From the NCBI GenBank assembly GCA_947383145.1, contig CANDCH010000008.1:1-64000 (forward strand): a stretch of 64,000 bases of DNA, in the 5' to 3' direction. Under the pieces are notes generated by a model. It was not told the origin of the DNA, did no database searches, and saw nothing but the letters and a program-made list of their open reading frames with translations. The position numbers and the translations under genes were made by a program. Each line of letters begins with the position of its first letter. The first letter of the stretch is position 1. Shown one piece after another: positions 52,575 to 60,601 of this stretch. Source of the DNA: an uncultured bacterium (GTDB lineage: Bacteria; Bacillota; Clostridia; Oscillospirales; Oscillospiraceae).

Positions 52575-53621
52575 TTATAGCCCTAATAACTCACAGGCGG
52601 CTAAGGCCGCCGCCGCCTCGATCACCGGCACGGCCCGGTGGACCACGCAGGGGTCGTGGCGGCCCTGGAGCTCCAGCACGGCGTTCTCGTTTTTGGCCAT
52701 GTCCACGGTGAACTGCCGGCGGGCGATGGAGGGGGTGGGGCGCATGGTGACCTCGAACACCAGGGGCATTCCGTTGGTGATGCCGCCGTTGATCCCCCCG
52801 GCGCAGTTCTGCTCCGCTTTGATGGAGCCGTCCCCGTCCACATACAGCGGGTCGTTGGCCTCGGAGCCCCGCATGAGGGCGAAGGCCGTCCCCGCCCCGA
52901 AGGCCACCGCCTTCACCGCCGGGACGGCGAACAGGTATTTTGAGAAAATGCCCTCGGCGTTGCGGCCCAGGTCCGGCTCCCCCAGGCCGGGAGGCAGGCC
53001 GAACACCCCGCACTCGATGGACCCGCCCACCGAGTCCAGGTCGTTTTTGGCCTCCAGGATGGCGGAGCGCATTTCCGCGCCCGCCTCGTCGTTGAGCACG
53101 GGAAAGTCCTTCTGCGCGGCGTCCCGCAGGGACGCCCAGTCCTCCAGGGCGTCGTCGTTGACGCCGTAAATGGAGGAGATGTGGGCCCCCACCAGCACGC
53201 CCCGCTGGGCCAGCAGCTGCTTCGCCACCCCGCCCGCGAACACCAGGGGGGCGGTGAGCCGCCCGGAGAAGTGCCCGCCCCCCCGGTAGTCGTTAAAGCC
53301 CTGATAGCGTGCGCGGGCGGCGTAGTCGGCGTGGCCGGGGCGGGCCAGATTTCTGGTGCGCTCGTAATCCCCCGGGCGGGTGTCCGTGTTCTCCATGACG
53401 GCGCACAGGGGCGCGCCGGTGGTGCGGCCCTCAAACACCCCGGAGAGAATGCGGGGCTCGTCCGCCTCCCGCCGGGCGGTGGACAGGCCGTTTTTCCCCG
53501 GAGCCCTGCGGCTGAGGTCAAAGCGGACGGCCTCCAGGTCCAGCTCCAGCCCGGGGGGGACGCCCTCCAGCACCACGCCGATGGCGGGGCCATGGGACTC
53601 ACCGAATATGGAATACTTCAA
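52575..53621 (-). CDS. aroC: Chorismate synthase
   Basis: AroC removes phosphate from EPSP to give chorismate, using reduced flavin. The 348-residue protein has the signatures FGESHGPAIGVVLEGVP, RPGHADYAARARYQGFNDYRGGGHFSGRLTAP and a C-terminal RHDPCVVHRAVPVIEAA. I prefer the TTG at 53621, six bases after AGGTG, to a GTG at 53630 that falls within that site. The 3' end is partly duplicated downstream. Confidence 0.96.
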   Translation of the reverse strand: MKYSIFGESHGPAIGVVLEGVPPGLELDLEAVRFDLSRRAPGKNGLSTARREADEPRILSGVFEGRTTGAPLCAVMENTDTRPGDYERTRNLARPGHADYAARARYQGFNDYRGGGHFSGRLTAPLVFAGGVAKQLLAQRGVLVGAHISSIYGVNDDALEDWASLRDAAQKDFPVLNDEAGAEMRSAILEAKNDLDSVGGSIECGVFGLPPGLGEPDLGRNAEGIFSKYLFAVPAVKAVAFGAGTAFALMRGSEANDPLYVDGDGSIKAEQNCAGGINGGITNGMPLVFEVTMRPTPSIARRQFTVDMAKNENAVLELQGRHDPCVVHRAVPVIEAAAALAACELLGL

Positions 53622-53697
53622 AGGAATCACCTCGTTTGGTTGTCGTCGGGATACAAAACGGATCGCGCGGGGTGGTCAGCGGTTTCAAGCTCTTTTT

Positions 53698-53727
53698 GGT
53701 TACTTTTTCTCTCGAGAAAAAGTAACC
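53698..53727. repeat. Palindrome forming the 3' end of the aroA fusion gene
   Basis: GGTTACTTTTT (53698-53708) pairs with 53717-53727, with an inner CTC/GAG pair. It resembles the palindrome at 13915-13946 and the TTTCTTTGCAAGAAA motif near 16145. The last nine codons and stop of the aroA fusion lie within it, and the hairpin probably ends or insulates transcription. Confidence 0.65.
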
Positions 53728-55952
53728 CAGTACCGCTCCAGGTCGATGTCCTCTCCCGGCTCGTGGACGGTGCTCTCATACACGCCGCCGTTGGCCAGAA
53801 TGGTGCGGCGGCTGGCGGGGTTGCCCGGCTCACAGGCGATGAGCACCCGGTCCAGGCCGATCTCTTGGCAGAAGGGCAGGGCCAGCCGGAGCATCTCCTT
53901 GGCGTAGCCTTTGCGCCGCTCCGAGGGCCGCACAGAGTAGCCGATGTGGCCGGCGTACTTTTCCAGGTACTCGTTGAAATGGTGCCGCACCTGGAGCATG
54001 CCCACCAGCCTGCCGTCCGATTCCCGGACGGCCAGGAACTGGGTGGCCTGCACCTTCCCCTCCGGGAGGGTGGCGGGGTCGGTGTAGGAGCGCACCGCCG
54101 CCAGCCATTCCGCCGGGGAGCTCATCCGCCGCAGGGGGCCGCAGCCGTCCATGGAGCTGTCCGCGTCGGCGCACTCCTGACGGTAGGCCCAGACCTGATT
54201 CAAATGCTCCTCCGCGGGGAGAACCAGTTTGATTTTGTCCATCTGTGATTCCTCCGGGGCGGGAAAACGGTAGACCGCCTCACTGCAGTCGAATTCTCCG
54301 GTGGGCCGGAAGCCAAACCGCTCGTAGAGCCTCACCGCCCGGACGTTTTCCGGCGCCACGGTGAGAAAGACATCCCTCCGCCCATACAGGGCGTACATCT
54401 CCTGAATCACCAGGGGGAGGGCCTGGGCCCCCAGCCCCCGGCCCTGGCAGTCCGCGTCGATCATATAGCGGCACAGCAGGGGGACGTTCCCCCGCTCCTC
54501 CCACAGGCCGAAAAAGGCGAAGCCCACCGCCTTGCCGTCGCTGAGAATCAGGCGGCAGGTCCAGGCGGGGTCGTACAGCGCCTGGAGCATGGAAAAGGCG
54601 TTGCCGGCCATCCACTGCTGGTCCAGGGGGTTGACGCGCTCCACGTCGGTGGTGAGGAGGGCGGCCTCCCGCCAGTTGTCCGGCCCGATGGGGGCCAGGG
54701 ACAGAGCGTATTCCCGCCGGATTTTTCCCCCCAGCCGTTCATAGTCCTCCCAGAAGCCGGGGTAGGATTTGGCCACGCACTGAGCGCCTGTAAGGGTGAT
54801 GGGATTTACACACCGGGCGGCGGCAATGGCCGCCATCATGGCGATGCGGTGGTCGTTGAAGGCGTCCACCTTTACACCGCCTGCCAGAGCGTCCTTTCCT
54901 GTGATGCGGAGGAAGTCCGGGCCCTCTTCCACCTCCGCCCCCAGGGCGTTGAGCACCTGGGTCACGGAGGAGAGCCGGTCGCTCTCCTTGGCGCGCAGGC
55001 GAGCGGCGTTGACCAGACGGGTGGCCTCTCCCGCCCGCAGCGCCGCCATGGCCGCCAGAGGGGGGACCAGGTCGGGACAGCCGGACACGTCCAGCTCCAC
55101 GTCCCCAGGCCGCTGCAATGCCAAAGCGTAATCTGCGGTAATTTTATCACCCTGGGTTGAATCCGGATTCAGGCCGTCCGCATGCACCGGGCTTCCCAAA
55201 TATTCGGCCGCGTACCAGAACGCCGCCTGGGACCAGTCCGCCTCCACCACGGCCTCCGCCGCCCGGTAGGTCTGGTTCCCCTGGGGGTGGTACTGGGGGG
55301 GCAGGGACAGGGCGACGGGCAGCTCCACCCCGAATTGGGCCATGGCCTGGAGGGTCATGTGGACGTACCCCTCGCTCTCCAGGGGGGTGGTGGGGACGAT
55401 GGCGGAAGGGCCGTTCAGCAGGGGCAGGGCGAACAGCAGCCCGGTGAAGAACTGGGAGGACACGTTCCCCGGCAGGCGGTACTCCCCGGGGGTGAGCTGC
55501 CCGGCCACGGTGAGCACGCCGTTCTTCAGTTCGTAGGAGATTCCCTTTTCGTCGAAAAGATCAAAGTAGGGCTTCAGCGGCCGCTCCATCAGCCGCCCCC
55601 GGCCGGTAAAAATCCCGCCCCCCCGCACCGCCAGGGCGATGGGGATGAGGAAGCGCAGGGTGGAGCCGCTCTCCCCGCAGTCCAGCCGGGGATACGCCAT
55701 CCGCCGCAGGGGGGACATGGAATTGGCCCCCATGCCCCGGACGGTGACGGCGCCGCCGCTCAGCTTGAACTCCGCCCCCAGCTCCTCCAGGCAGCGAAGG
55801 GTGGCCCGGATGTCCTGGGAGAGGGCCACATTGGAGACGGCGCTCTCCCCGCGGGCCAGGGCGGCGGCGATGAGCAGGCGGTGGGCCTGGGATTTGGAGG
55901 GCGGCGGGGCGGCGGTCCCGGCCAGCCGCCCGGGGGTGATGGTGATGTTCAT
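53700..55952 (-). CDS. aroA: EPSP synthase fused to two GNAT acetyltransferase domains
   Basis: One uninterrupted frame encodes 750 residues. Residues 1-410 are a full 5-enolpyruvylshikimate-3-phosphate synthase (PPPSKSQAHRLLIAAAL, LDCGESGSTLRFLIP, FTGRGRLMERP, VDAFNDHRIAMM, SYPGFWEDYERLGG, its normal end). Residues about 414-563 form a GNAT domain with acetyl-CoA motif CQGRGLGAQALPL and YERFGFRPTGEF. Residues 571-750 form a second GNAT (SVRPSERRKGYAKEMLRLAL). The ATG at 54242, first codon of the second GNAT, has an internal GGAGGAATCACAG ribosome site, so it may also be made alone. The start overlaps aroB (ATGA). Confidence 0.93.
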   Translation of the reverse strand: MNITITPGRLAGTAAPPPSKSQAHRLLIAAALARGESAVSNVALSQDIRATLRCLEELGAEFKLSGGAVTVRGMGANSMSPLRRMAYPRLDCGESGSTLRFLIPIALAVRGGGIFTGRGRLMERPLKPYFDLFDEKGISYELKNGVLTVAGQLTPGEYRLPGNVSSQFFTGLLFALPLLNGPSAIVPTTPLESEGYVHMTLQAMAQFGVELPVALSLPPQYHPQGNQTYRAAEAVVEADWSQAAFWYAAEYLGSPVHADGLNPDSTQGDKITADYALALQRPGDVELDVSGCPDLVPPLAAMAALRAGEATRLVNAARLRAKESDRLSSVTQVLNALGAEVEEGPDFLRITGKDALAGGVKVDAFNDHRIAMMAAIAAARCVNPITLTGAQCVAKSYPGFWEDYERLGGKIRREYALSLAPIGPDNWREAALLTTDVERVNPLDQQWMAGNAFSMLQALYDPAWTCRLILSDGKAVGFAFFGLWEERGNVPLLCRYMIDADCQGRGLGAQALPLVIQEMYALYGRRDVFLTVAPENVRAVRLYERFGFRPTGEFDCSEAVYRFPAPEESQMDKIKLVLPAEEHLNQVWAYRQECADADSSMDGCGPLRRMSSPAEWLAAVRSYTDPATLPEGKVQATQFLAVRESDGRLVGMLQVRHHFNEYLEKYAGHIGYSVRPSERRKGYAKEMLRLALPFCQEIGLDRVLIACEPGNPASRRTILANGGVYESTVHEPGEDIDLERYWVTFSREKK

Positions 55953-57022
55953 AGCGTTTCCTCCAACAGTTCCAGCAGGTCCTTTCGGGGCAGTTTGCGG
56001 GGGACGGCATGGCCGGTTTTGTCCAGCAGGATGAGGGTGATGTCCGCCCCCGCGCTTTTCTTGTCCAGGCCGATGGCGGCGGCGCGGTCCTCCCTGGAGC
56101 AGGGGATGGCGATGGGCAGGCCCAGGGCGGACAGAGCGTTTTCGATTGCTTCCGGCGTCCCCGCTGGGGTGACGCCCAATTTGACGCCCAGCCTGGCCGC
56201 GGCGCACATGCCCGCCGCCACCGCTTCGCCGTGGCTCCACTCAATATAACGCCCCGCCAGCTCGTAGGCGTGGCCCAGGGTGTGGCCGAAGTTCAGGATC
56301 ATCCGCAGGCCGGTGTCCAGCTCGTCCTCCATGACCACTTGGCGTTTTATATCGCAGCAGGTATACAAAATGTGTTCGATGTCCGCCATCAGCGCTTGCC
56401 GGGAGGGGCGGGCGGCCAGGAAATCGAAAAACCCCCCGTCCCAGATACAGCCGTATTTGACTACCTCCGCCATCCCCGCCATGAACACGGGCAGGGGGAG
56501 GGTGTCCAGAGCGTCCGGGTCCATGAGCACCAGGCGCGGCTGGTAGAAGGCCCCGGCCAGATTCTTCCCGTGGGCCAGGTCCACCGCCACCTTGCCGCCT
56601 ACGGAGGAGTCCACCTGGGCCAGCAGGGTGGTGGGAATCTGGACAAAGGCCACCCCCCGGAGGATGGTGGCGGCGGCAAAACCCGCCAGGTCCCCCACCA
56701 CGCCGCCCCCCAGGGCCACAACGCCGTCGGTGCGGGTGAGGCCGAAGTCCATGAAGCCCTCCCACAGAGCCGCCAGCTGGGAGGGATTTTTGCTGTCCTC
56801 CCCGGCGGGAACGGCGAACAGGCGGCATTCAAACCCGGCTGACTCCAGGCCGGCCTTCACCCGGTTGTAGTAGAGGGGGCCCACGGTAGTATCAGTGACC
56901 ACCGCCAGCTTGCGGGCGCGGGGCAGGACGGCCCGGAGACGCTCCCCTGCCTGGGCCAGCAGGCCCCGTTCGATCAGAATGTCGTACTCCCGGCCCGGCA
57001 GGGCCACGGTGAGGGTGTTCAT
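55949..57022 (-). CDS. aroB: 3-dehydroquinate synthase
   Basis: AroB cyclises DAHP to 3-dehydroquinate with NAD and a divalent metal. The 357-residue protein has PAGEDSKNPSQL, the Gly-rich GGGVVGDLAGFAAATILRG, PTTLLAQVDSSVGGKVAVDL and the metal-binding FGHTLGHAYE with SHGEAVAAGM. Its ATG overlaps the stop of the small regulator gene (57019), placing it second in an operon that starts with the regulator. Confidence 0.97.
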   Translation of the reverse strand: MNTLTVALPGREYDILIERGLLAQAGERLRAVLPRARKLAVVTDTTVGPLYYNRVKAGLESAGFECRLFAVPAGEDSKNPSQLAALWEGFMDFGLTRTDGVVALGGGVVGDLAGFAAATILRGVAFVQIPTTLLAQVDSSVGGKVAVDLAHGKNLAGAFYQPRLVLMDPDALDTLPLPVFMAGMAEVVKYGCIWDGGFFDFLAARPSRQALMADIEHILYTCCDIKRQVVMEDELDTGLRMILNFGHTLGHAYELAGRYIEWSHGEAVAAGMCAAARLGVKLGVTPAGTPEAIENALSALGLPIAIPCSREDRAAAIGLDKKSAGADITLILLDKTGHAVPRKLPRKDLLELLEETL

Positions 57023-57255
57023 GGCGTACCTCCTTTGGGGGTGTGGTGGGCCACCTCTCGGATTTCGGTGCGGCCCATGAGCCAGTCAAGGGAAACCTGA
57101 TAGAATTCCCCGATGGCCAGCAAAGTGTCCCCCCGGGGAGTTGCGCCCAGTTCAAGGTCCTGATAGCCGCGGGTGGACAGGCCTACTGCCTGGGCCGCAT
57201 CCGCTTGGGTCAGATGCCGTTCGTTCCGCAGAAGCCGGATTCGCTCTGAAAACAT
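57019..57255 (-). CDS. XRE-family transcriptional regulator
   Basis: The 78-residue protein is essentially one HTH_3 domain: RIRLLRNERHLTQADAAQAVGLSTRGYQDLELG, with the turn-and-recognition helices at about 18-40. The ATG at 57255 lies just after GGGGGAG; a GTG at 57273 would swallow that site. It overlaps aroB by four bases, and a strong palindrome sits upstream. It probably represses its own operon and the divergent gene, possibly in response to an aromatic-pathway signal (inference). Confidence 0.88.
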   Translation of the reverse strand: MFSERIRLLRNERHLTQADAAQAVGLSTRGYQDLELGATPRGDTLLAIGEFYQVSLDWLMGRTEIREVAHHTPKGGTP

Positions 57256-57266
57256 GAAACTCCCCC

Positions 57267-57295
57267 TTGACACGAAGAAAACTGTGTGGTATTTT
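57267..57295 (+). promoter_or_regulatory. Promoter of the divergent 60-residue ORF
   Basis: TTGACA at 57267-57272, a 17-base spacer and TATTTT at 57290-57295 with an upstream TGG (extended -10). It overlaps the operator at 57294-57319. Confidence 0.65.
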
Positions 57296-57319
57296 AATAT
57301 ACAGAAAACTGTATATTAA
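57294..57319. promoter_or_regulatory. 26-bp palindromic operator for the XRE regulator
   Basis: TTAATATACAG (57294-57304), AAAA, CTGTATATTAA (57309-57319): 11-bp perfect arms. A third half-like AAAACTGT lies at 57278-57285. The site covers the start region of the rightward promoter and lies upstream of the regulator gene. Confidence 0.75.
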
Positions 57320-57331
57320 GGAGCGGTTGAA

Positions 57332-57514
57332 ATGGAACCAGCGATTCCCATGGTCGTGGAAAGCCTGTACTCCTATTTTGTGCCTGGGCAACTGCCCCAA
57401 TACTGGCCTGACTATCTGCGGAACGATCCCGCCCGCGCCCATGGGCTGTGGTCCTTCTACCAGGGGTTGAGGCTGGGACTGCAGCTGGCAGACGGGTGCC
57501 TGGAGAAGCTGTGA
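57332..57514 (+). CDS. Small hypothetical protein, divergent from the XRE gene
   Basis: The 60-residue ORF is preceded by AAGGAG eight bases before the ATG and by a good promoter. The sequence is rich in aromatic residues (SLYSYFVPGQLPQYWPDYL; GLWSFYQGLRLGLQLADG). There is no membrane helix. It ends six bases from the aroF stop, tail to tail. The shared operator and divergent layout suggest a partner of the XRE protein. A toxin-antitoxin pair is possible but unproven. Confidence 0.7.
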   Translation: MEPAIPMVVESLYSYFVPGQLPQYWPDYLRNDPARAHGLWSFYQGLRLGLQLADGCLEKL

Positions 57515-57520
57515 CCAGGT

Positions 57521-58543
57521 TCAGGCCAACTCTTTGCCCATGAGCTCCACCAGCGGATTCAGCTTTCCCATGAGGTGGGCGAACTTCTCCGGCGTCAGGG
57601 ACTGGGCCCCGTCGCACTTGGCGCAGGGGGGGTCGTTGTGGACCTCCACCATGAGGCCGTCCGCCCCCACCGCCACTGCGGCCATGGCCAGCGGCTCCAC
57701 CATCCAGTACATCCCGGCGGCGTGGGAGGGGTCCACCACGATGGGCAGGTGGCTCATCTTCCGGATGGCCGGGATGGCGGACAGGTCCAGGGTGTTGCGG
57801 GTGTAGGTCTCGAAGGTGCGCACCCCCCGCTCGCACAAAATCACGTTCTCGTTGCCCGCGGCCATGATATACTCCGCCGACATGATCCACTCCTCGTAGG
57901 TGTTGGACAGCCCCCGCTTGAGGAGCACCGGCTTGGACAGCCTGCCCACTTCCTTGAGCAGGTCGAAGTTCTGCATGTTCCGGGCGCCGATCTGCACCAG
58001 GTCCACCTTTTCCTCGAACAGCTCGCAGTACCGGGGGGCCATGATCTCGGACACAATGGGCAGCCCGGTGTCCGCCTTGGCCTCCAGCAGCAGCTCCAGC
58101 CCGCCGGTGCCCATGCCCTGGAAGGAGTAGGGCGACGTGCGGGGCTTGAACGCGCCGCCGCGGAGCAGGGCGGCCCCCGCCGCCTTCACGTCCCGGGCCA
58201 CGCCCACAATCTGTTCCTCGCTCTCCACCGAGCAGGGCCCGGCGATGACGGTGAATTTGTCCCCGCCCCCGATGGGCACCCCGGACACGTCGGCCACGGT
58301 GTCCTCCGGGTGGAACTTGCGGTTGGCCTTCTTGTAGGGCTCCTGCACCCGCATGACCCGCTCCACGTCGTCGTTCATGGACAGCTTGCCCATGTCGATG
58401 TGGGCGGTGTCCCCCACCAGGCCCAGGATGGAGCAGCCCACCCCGTTGGTGATCCCCGCCTTGACACCGTGCTCCCGCTCCAGCTGGGCCGCGAGGGCTT
58501 GGATTCTCTCCTGGCTGACGCCGGGCTTCATGACAATTACCAT
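57521..58543 (-). CDS. aroF: 3-deoxy-7-phosphoheptulonate synthase (DAHP synthase)
   Basis: This is the first enzyme of the shikimate pathway: PEP plus erythrose 4-phosphate. The 340-residue protein belongs to the class Ibeta group, with an N-terminal ferredoxin-like regulatory domain (1-70; ERIQALAAQLEREHGVKAGI) and a catalytic barrel (IAGPCSVESEEQI, RGGAFKPRTSPYSFQG, VDPSHAAGMYWMVEPL). The ATG at 58543 has GAGAGGAG; the frame is open further upstream through a terminator, which is leader and not protein. Expression is likely attenuated. Confidence 0.95.
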   Translation of the reverse strand: MVIVMKPGVSQERIQALAAQLEREHGVKAGITNGVGCSILGLVGDTAHIDMGKLSMNDDVERVMRVQEPYKKANRKFHPEDTVADVSGVPIGGGDKFTVIAGPCSVESEEQIVGVARDVKAAGAALLRGGAFKPRTSPYSFQGMGTGGLELLLEAKADTGLPIVSEIMAPRYCELFEEKVDLVQIGARNMQNFDLLKEVGRLSKPVLLKRGLSNTYEEWIMSAEYIMAAGNENVILCERGVRTFETYTRNTLDLSAIPAIRKMSHLPIVVDPSHAAGMYWMVEPLAMAAVAVGADGLMVEVHNDPPCAKCDGAQSLTPEKFAHLMGKLNPLVELMGKELA

Positions 58544-58560
58544 GGTAAAAACTCCTCTCA

Positions 58561-58601
58561 AATAAAAGAAAGCCCATGGTCCGCAGGAAATGCGGTCCAT
58601 G
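58561..58601 (-). terminator. Attenuator terminator in the aroF leader
   Basis: On the minus strand CATGGACCGCA (58601-58591) pairs with TGCGGACCATG (58585-58575), with one central mismatch and a 5-base loop, followed by GGGCTTTCTTTTATTT. It lies between the leader ORF and aroF. A second GC stem, GGGGCGG/CCGCCCC (58630-58648), sits upstream and may be the competing structure. Confidence 0.75.
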
Positions 58602-58651
58602 AGCTTCCCCAAAAGGTACGGATTCAGGCGGGGCGGTCCCGCCGCCCCTGC

Positions 58652-58747
58652 TCACGCGCCGCGTTTGACCACGCCAAAACAGCCGGACAGGTTAAATCGA
58701 GTCCAGCGGCCGGTAAAGGTGAAGCTGCGGGCGGCGGTACGGGTCAT
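58652..58747 (-). CDS. 31-residue leader peptide of aroF
   Basis: The ATG at 58747 follows GAGGT by seven bases and lies about 25 bases downstream of the predicted transcript start. The peptide has four Phe and one Trp within residues 9-24 (SFTFTGRWTRFNLSGCFG), in keeping with attenuation by aromatic aminoacyl-tRNA supply. Stops and starts fit between promoter and terminator. The peptide itself need have no function. Conservation of its aromatic codons would be the test. Confidence 0.65.
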   Translation of the reverse strand: MTRTAARSFTFTGRWTRFNLSGCFGVVKRGA

Positions 58748-58778
58748 GAGCGTTACCTCGCTGATTTGGGTTGGAGAC

Positions 58779-58807
58779 ATTATATACTGTGGCGCGCTGA
58801 ATTGCAA
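58779..58807 (-). promoter_or_regulatory. Promoter of the aroF leader
   Basis: On the minus strand TTGCAA (58807-58802), a 17-base spacer and a perfect TATAAT (58784-58779). Confidence 0.85.
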
Positions 58808-58862
58808 GGCTTTTTTTCAGGCGGGGCGGGAGCGGGAGAAAGAAAAATAGTTTCGGTTTTTC

Positions 58863-58891
58863 TTTACATTTTATCCCGCTGGGTATACAAT
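58863..58891 (+). promoter_or_regulatory. Promoter of the beta-CASP gene
   Basis: TTTACA at 58863-58868, a 17-base spacer and TACAAT at 58886-58891, facing away from the aroF promoter. Confidence 0.65.
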
Positions 58892-58943
58892 ACAATTAGC
58901 CATTTTATACAATTTATATTTCAGTCGTGGAGGTGCTTCCTGG

Positions 58944-60539
58944 ATGAAATTGACATTCTTCGGCGCGGCCAAGGCGGTTACCGGCAGCTGCCACTGTGTG
59001 GAGGTCAACGGCCGCAAGGTGCTGGTGGACTGCGGCTTGCAGCAGGGCAAGGACGAGCGGGACAACCGCGAGCTGGACTTTACCCCGTCGTACATCGACG
59101 ATGTGGTGGTCACCCACGCCCACATCGACCACTCCGGCCGCATCCCCCTGTTGGTGAAGCAGGGCTTCGCGGGCAACATCTACTGCACCCGGCTGACGGC
59201 GGAGTTGCTGTCCATCATGCTGCGGGACTCCGCCCAGATTCAGGAGAGCGACGCCGCCTATGAGAACCAGAAGGGCAGGCGGGCGGGCCGGGAGCCGGTG
59301 GAGCCGCTGTACACCCTGGTGGACGTGGAGAAGGCCCTGCGGCACATCGTCACCTGCGAGTACGGCCAGGAGCTGGACATCTCCGACGGCATCAAAGTCC
59401 GGTTTGTGGACGCGGGCCATTTGCTGGGCTCCGCCTGCGTGGAGATGTGGCTCACCGAGCAGGGCTTCACCAAGAAGATCGTGTTCTCCGGCGACATCGG
59501 CAACCGGAAGCAGCCCATCATCCGCTCCCCTCAGCCCATCACCGAGGCGGATTACGTGGTGACGGAGAGCACCTACGGCGACCGGCTGCACAACGTGAAG
59601 GAAAAGCCCAACTATGCCGACGACCTGGCCCGGGTCATTGAGGAGACCCTGTCCGAGGGGGGCAACCTGGTGATCCCCTCCTTCGCCGTGGGCCGCACCC
59701 AGGAGCTGCTGTACTTCATCCGGCAGATCAAGGAGCAGGGGCTGGTCCACTGCGACCCCGACTTCCAGGTATACGTGGACTCCCCCCTGGCGGGGGCGGC
59801 CACCGAGATTTTCTCCGGCGACCTCACCGGCTACCTGGATGAGAACGAGGCCGAGCAGCTGCGGGGCGGGGCGCTGTTCCGCTTCCCCGGGCTGAACATC
59901 ACCGAGAGCACCGACGAGTCCCGGGGGCTGAACCTGGACCCCCGGCCCAAGGTGATTATCTCAGCCTCCGGCATGTGCGACGCGGGCCGCATCCGCCACC
60001 ACCTGAAGCACAACCTGTGGCGGCCGGAGTGCACCATCCTCTTCGTGGGCTATCAGGCGGAGGGCTCCCTGGGCCGCCGCATCCTGGACGGGGCTCCCCG
60101 GGTGAAGCTGTTCGGGGAGGAGATCGCCGTGCGGGCGCGGATCGTCCGATTCCACGGCCTCAGCTCCCACGCGGACCGGGACGGGCTGGTGCGCTGGATC
60201 AACCGCTACTCCCCCAAGCCCCAGCAGGTGTTCGTGGTCCATGGCGACGCCCGCGCGGCGGAGAACTACACCCAGACCCTGACGGAGCTGGGCTTTGCCG
60301 CCCACGCGCCCAACTATGAGGAGGTCTACGACCTTCTGGAGAACCGGATGACTGCCCCGGGCATCGCGCTGGAGCCCAAGGAGCTCCACGTGGACGCCGG
60401 GTCCCCCGCCTACCGGCGGCTGGAGGACGTGGGCCGGAGGCTCATGGAGGTCATCGCCCACAACAAGGGCGGCTCCAACAAGGACCTGGGCAAGTTCGCC
60501 GACCAGCTCCGGGCGCTGATCAGCAAGTGGGACAGATAA
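58944..60539 (+). CDS. Beta-CASP metallo-beta-lactamase-fold nuclease (KH-less RNase J/CPSF-like)
   Basis: The 531-residue protein has the metallo-beta-lactamase core with motif HAHIDHSGRIP, the later metal ligands in DAGHLLGSA and FSGDIG, and the beta-CASP domain with PSFAVGRTQELLYFI, ISASGMCDAGRIRHHL and FVGYQAEGSLGRR, then FHGLSSHADRDGL. This matches bacterial YSH1/CPSF73-like exonucleases probably acting on RNA. It is not RNase J, which has a different C-terminus. GGAGGTG precedes the ATG. It is a single-gene unit. Confidence 0.9.
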   Translation: MKLTFFGAAKAVTGSCHCVEVNGRKVLVDCGLQQGKDERDNRELDFTPSYIDDVVVTHAHIDHSGRIPLLVKQGFAGNIYCTRLTAELLSIMLRDSAQIQESDAAYENQKGRRAGREPVEPLYTLVDVEKALRHIVTCEYGQELDISDGIKVRFVDAGHLLGSACVEMWLTEQGFTKKIVFSGDIGNRKQPIIRSPQPITEADYVVTESTYGDRLHNVKEKPNYADDLARVIEETLSEGGNLVIPSFAVGRTQELLYFIRQIKEQGLVHCDPDFQVYVDSPLAGAATEIFSGDLTGYLDENEAEQLRGGALFRFPGLNITESTDESRGLNLDPRPKVIISASGMCDAGRIRHHLKHNLWRPECTILFVGYQAEGSLGRRILDGAPRVKLFGEEIAVRARIVRFHGLSSHADRDGLVRWINRYSPKPQQVFVVHGDARAAENYTQTLTELGFAAHAPNYEEVYDLLENRMTAPGIALEPKELHVDAGSPAYRRLEDVGRRLMEVIAHNKGGSNKDLGKFADQLRALISKWDR

Positions 60540-60556
60540 AAACCTGTATACAAGAA

Positions 60557-60584
60557 GCGGCCCCCCTCTTTCGAGGGGGGCCGC
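60557..60584. terminator. Terminator between converging genes
   Basis: GCGGCCCCCCTC (60557-60568) and its exact complement (60573-60584) around TTTC. It separates the beta-CASP gene from nifJ. Only short T runs follow. Confidence 0.8.
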
Positions 60585-60601
60585 TGTTGTGCCGCGGTGG
60601 A

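Noticed and set aside
58544-58612. N-terminal extension of AroF beginning further upstream (PWAFFYLRGVF)
   Set aside because: The aromatic run is encoded by the T-rich tail of the attenuator terminator. The ATG at 58543 has a proper ribosome site and gives the normal family N-terminus.
58561-58780. T-box riboswitch upstream of aroF
   Set aside because: No T-box consensus (TGGTACCGCG-like) or specifier-loop architecture is present.
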